Assembly: GCA_035293845.1 (NCBI GenBank)
Contig: DATGMB010000300.1
Location: 1-5,766, forward strand
Length of the DNA stretch: 5,766 nt
Source: DATGMB01 sp035293845
GTDB lineage: Bacteria > Acidobacteriota > Terriglobia > Bryobacterales > Bryobacteraceae
Direction: 5' to 3'
The translations under genes were made by a program, and so were the position numbers. Every line of letters begins with the position of its first letter. Position 1 is the stretch's first letter. The notes under the pieces are model-generated. The model saw nothing but the letters and a program-made list of their open reading frames with translations, was not told where the DNA came from and searched no databases. Below, piece after piece: positions 5,192 through 5,766 of this stretch.

Positions 5192-5766
5192 ATGAGCCTT
5201 CGGCGCTTCTTGCGGCGCACGCAGTGGGATCGGGACCGGTCCGAAGAGATCGAGTCCTACGTTCGGATTGAGACGGAGGAAAACATCGCCCGCGGCCTTC
5301 CACCGGATGAAGCGCGCGCAGCGGCGCTGCGCAAGCTGGGAAATCGTACGGCGATTCGAGAGCAGATCTATCAAATGAACACCATCACCTTCCTCGATGC
5401 GCTGTTTCAGGATGTGCGTTATACTCTGCGGGCGCTGGCCCGCAGCCCGGTGTTTACGATGGCCGCGCTGTTGACCCTGGCCATCGGGATCGGCGCCAAC
5501 GCCGGAGTGTTCACCGTCGTGAATTGTGCGCTGCTGCGTCCCCTGCCGTTTCCCAAAGCCGGGCAACTGGTCGCCCTGCATCAGGACGCTCCGGGCGCAG
5601 CGGGGATCCGCTGCGTTGCTACGCCGCTTCCGCCGCCGGCCTCGCCAGGTGCAGCGCTTCGGCCAGCCCGCGCCACTTGCGCCGCACCAGCTCGATCAGG
5701 TTCAGCACGATGGCCAGGGCCAGCAGTCCCGGCCACAGGTTCATGGTCGCGCGGATGCTCCGGCCG
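5192..5766 (+). CDS. ADOP-family ABC transporter permease, N-terminal fragment (family similarity ends near 5605)
   Basis: The gene starts at ATG 5192, 3 bp after the padR stop, with GGAG (5182-5185) spaced 6 nt. Residues 1-60 (MSLRRFLRRTQWDRDRSEEI, then ESY, ARGLPPDEARAAALRKLGN, IREQIYQMNTI) are the ADOP permease prefix domain. FLDALFQDVRYTLRALARSP (68-86) leads into the first membrane helix, with TLAIGIGANAGVFTVVN (95-111) and LLRPLPFP (114-121): the start of a MacB-like permease. Full ADOPs are about 800 residues. After LVALHQDAPGAAG (126-138) the expected MacB-like core is not recognisable. The frame stays open to the edge, but its third-position G/C falls to 25 of 48 codons, while the opposite strand is clearly coding there. 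I therefore read it as truncated or chimeric after about codon 138. Confidence 0.8.
   Translation, partial: MSLRRFLRRTQWDRDRSEEIESYVRIETEENIARGLPPDEARAAALRKLGNRTAIREQIYQMNTITFLDALFQDVRYTLRALARSPVFTMAALLTLAIGIGANAGVFTVVNCALLRPLPFPKAGQLVALHQDAPGAAGIRCVATPLPPPASPGAALRPARATCAAPARSGSARWPGPAVPATGSWSRGCSG
5604..5609. other. Probable discontinuity at GGATCC
   Basis: The permease homology stops, and an opposite-strand gene end begins 10 bp further on (stop at 5619-5621). A GGATCC (BamHI; contains the Sau3AI/MboI core GATC) lies exactly at the switch. The join could be a deletion, a recombination scar, or a ligation or assembly artefact. The exact breakpoint cannot be fixed from one sequence; it lies between about 5595 and 5620. 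Confidence 0.4.
5619..5766 (-). CDS. C-terminal end of a membrane protein, runs off the right edge
   Basis: The minus-strand frame from the edge to TAG at 5619-5621 encodes 48 residues. They comprise GRSIRATMN, a hydrophobic segment LWPGLLALAIVLNLIEL (10-26) that looks like a last transmembrane helix, then a basic RRKWRGL stretch (cytoplasmic side by the positive-inside rule) and an Ala-rich tail, ARPAAEAA. Third codon positions are G/C in 45 of 48 codons, strong evidence that this is the real coding frame. It resembles the tail of acidobacterial membrane-anchored VWA or glutamine-amidotransferase-like proteins, but the fragment is too short to assign. It converges on the truncated permease gene with essentially no intergenic space. 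The start lies outside the window. Confidence 0.6.
   Translation of the reverse strand, partial: GRSIRATMNLWPGLLALAIVLNLIELVRRKWRGLAEALHLARPAAEAA

Noticed and set aside
5114..5581. 155-codon minus-strand open frame across the padR-permease boundary
   Set aside because: It is a shadow of two recognisable plus-strand genes, with no family features of its own.

Overview
The window is GC-rich (strong G/C bias at third codon positions) and densely coding, with six recognisable genes in two blocks plus a gene fragment at the right edge. The best taxonomic guess is Acidobacteriota, probably the Solibacter/Bryobacter group. The main reason is the right-hand pair: a PadR-type regulator of the 'HGDTIAHAIERGSEDVLQIEHGSLYPALHRLEDRGWI' class (cited only as a class; residues 31-67 of that protein) followed directly by an ABC permease with the N-terminal prefix of the ADOP (acidobacterial duplicated orphan permease) family. 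This is inferred from family knowledge; no search was run.

Left block (1-2633, minus strand). Transcription runs right to left through lpdA (dihydrolipoamide dehydrogenase, E3), lipB (octanoyltransferase) and the front of a 2-oxo acid dehydrogenase E2 gene that leaves the window. lpdA and lipB overlap by 8 bp, and lipB and E2 are 2 bp apart, so this is almost certainly one transcript with translational coupling. The logic is clear: LipB loads the octanoyl precursor of lipoate onto carrier domains such as the E2 lipoyl domain (target Lys42 is visible), and LpdA reoxidises the dihydrolipoyl arm.

Middle block (2692-4664, plus strand). Divergent from lpdA across a 58-bp gap is a secreted protein that reads as five consecutive POTRA domains, like the periplasmic part of BamA, but with no beta-barrel. 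Next is a small exported protein with a glycine zipper and unknown function. Its strong Shine-Dalgarno sequence is wholly buried in a perfect 7-bp hairpin, the most striking regulatory feature here.

Right block (4665-5766). A 16-bp-stem palindrome follows the small gene. Then come two operator-like copies of a TCGAT-N-ATCGA motif, the padR-family gene, and an ADOP permease gene. Similarity to the permease family appears to stop near 5605, beside a GGATCC site. Beyond it, the opposite strand carries the last 48 codons of a membrane protein with much better codon statistics (45/48 G/C third bases against 25/48 in the permease frame). This is either a real truncation or rearrangement, or a cloning or assembly chimera.

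No tRNA, rRNA, CRISPR array, transposase or complete insertion sequence was seen, and there is no gene-free stretch longer than 300 bases.
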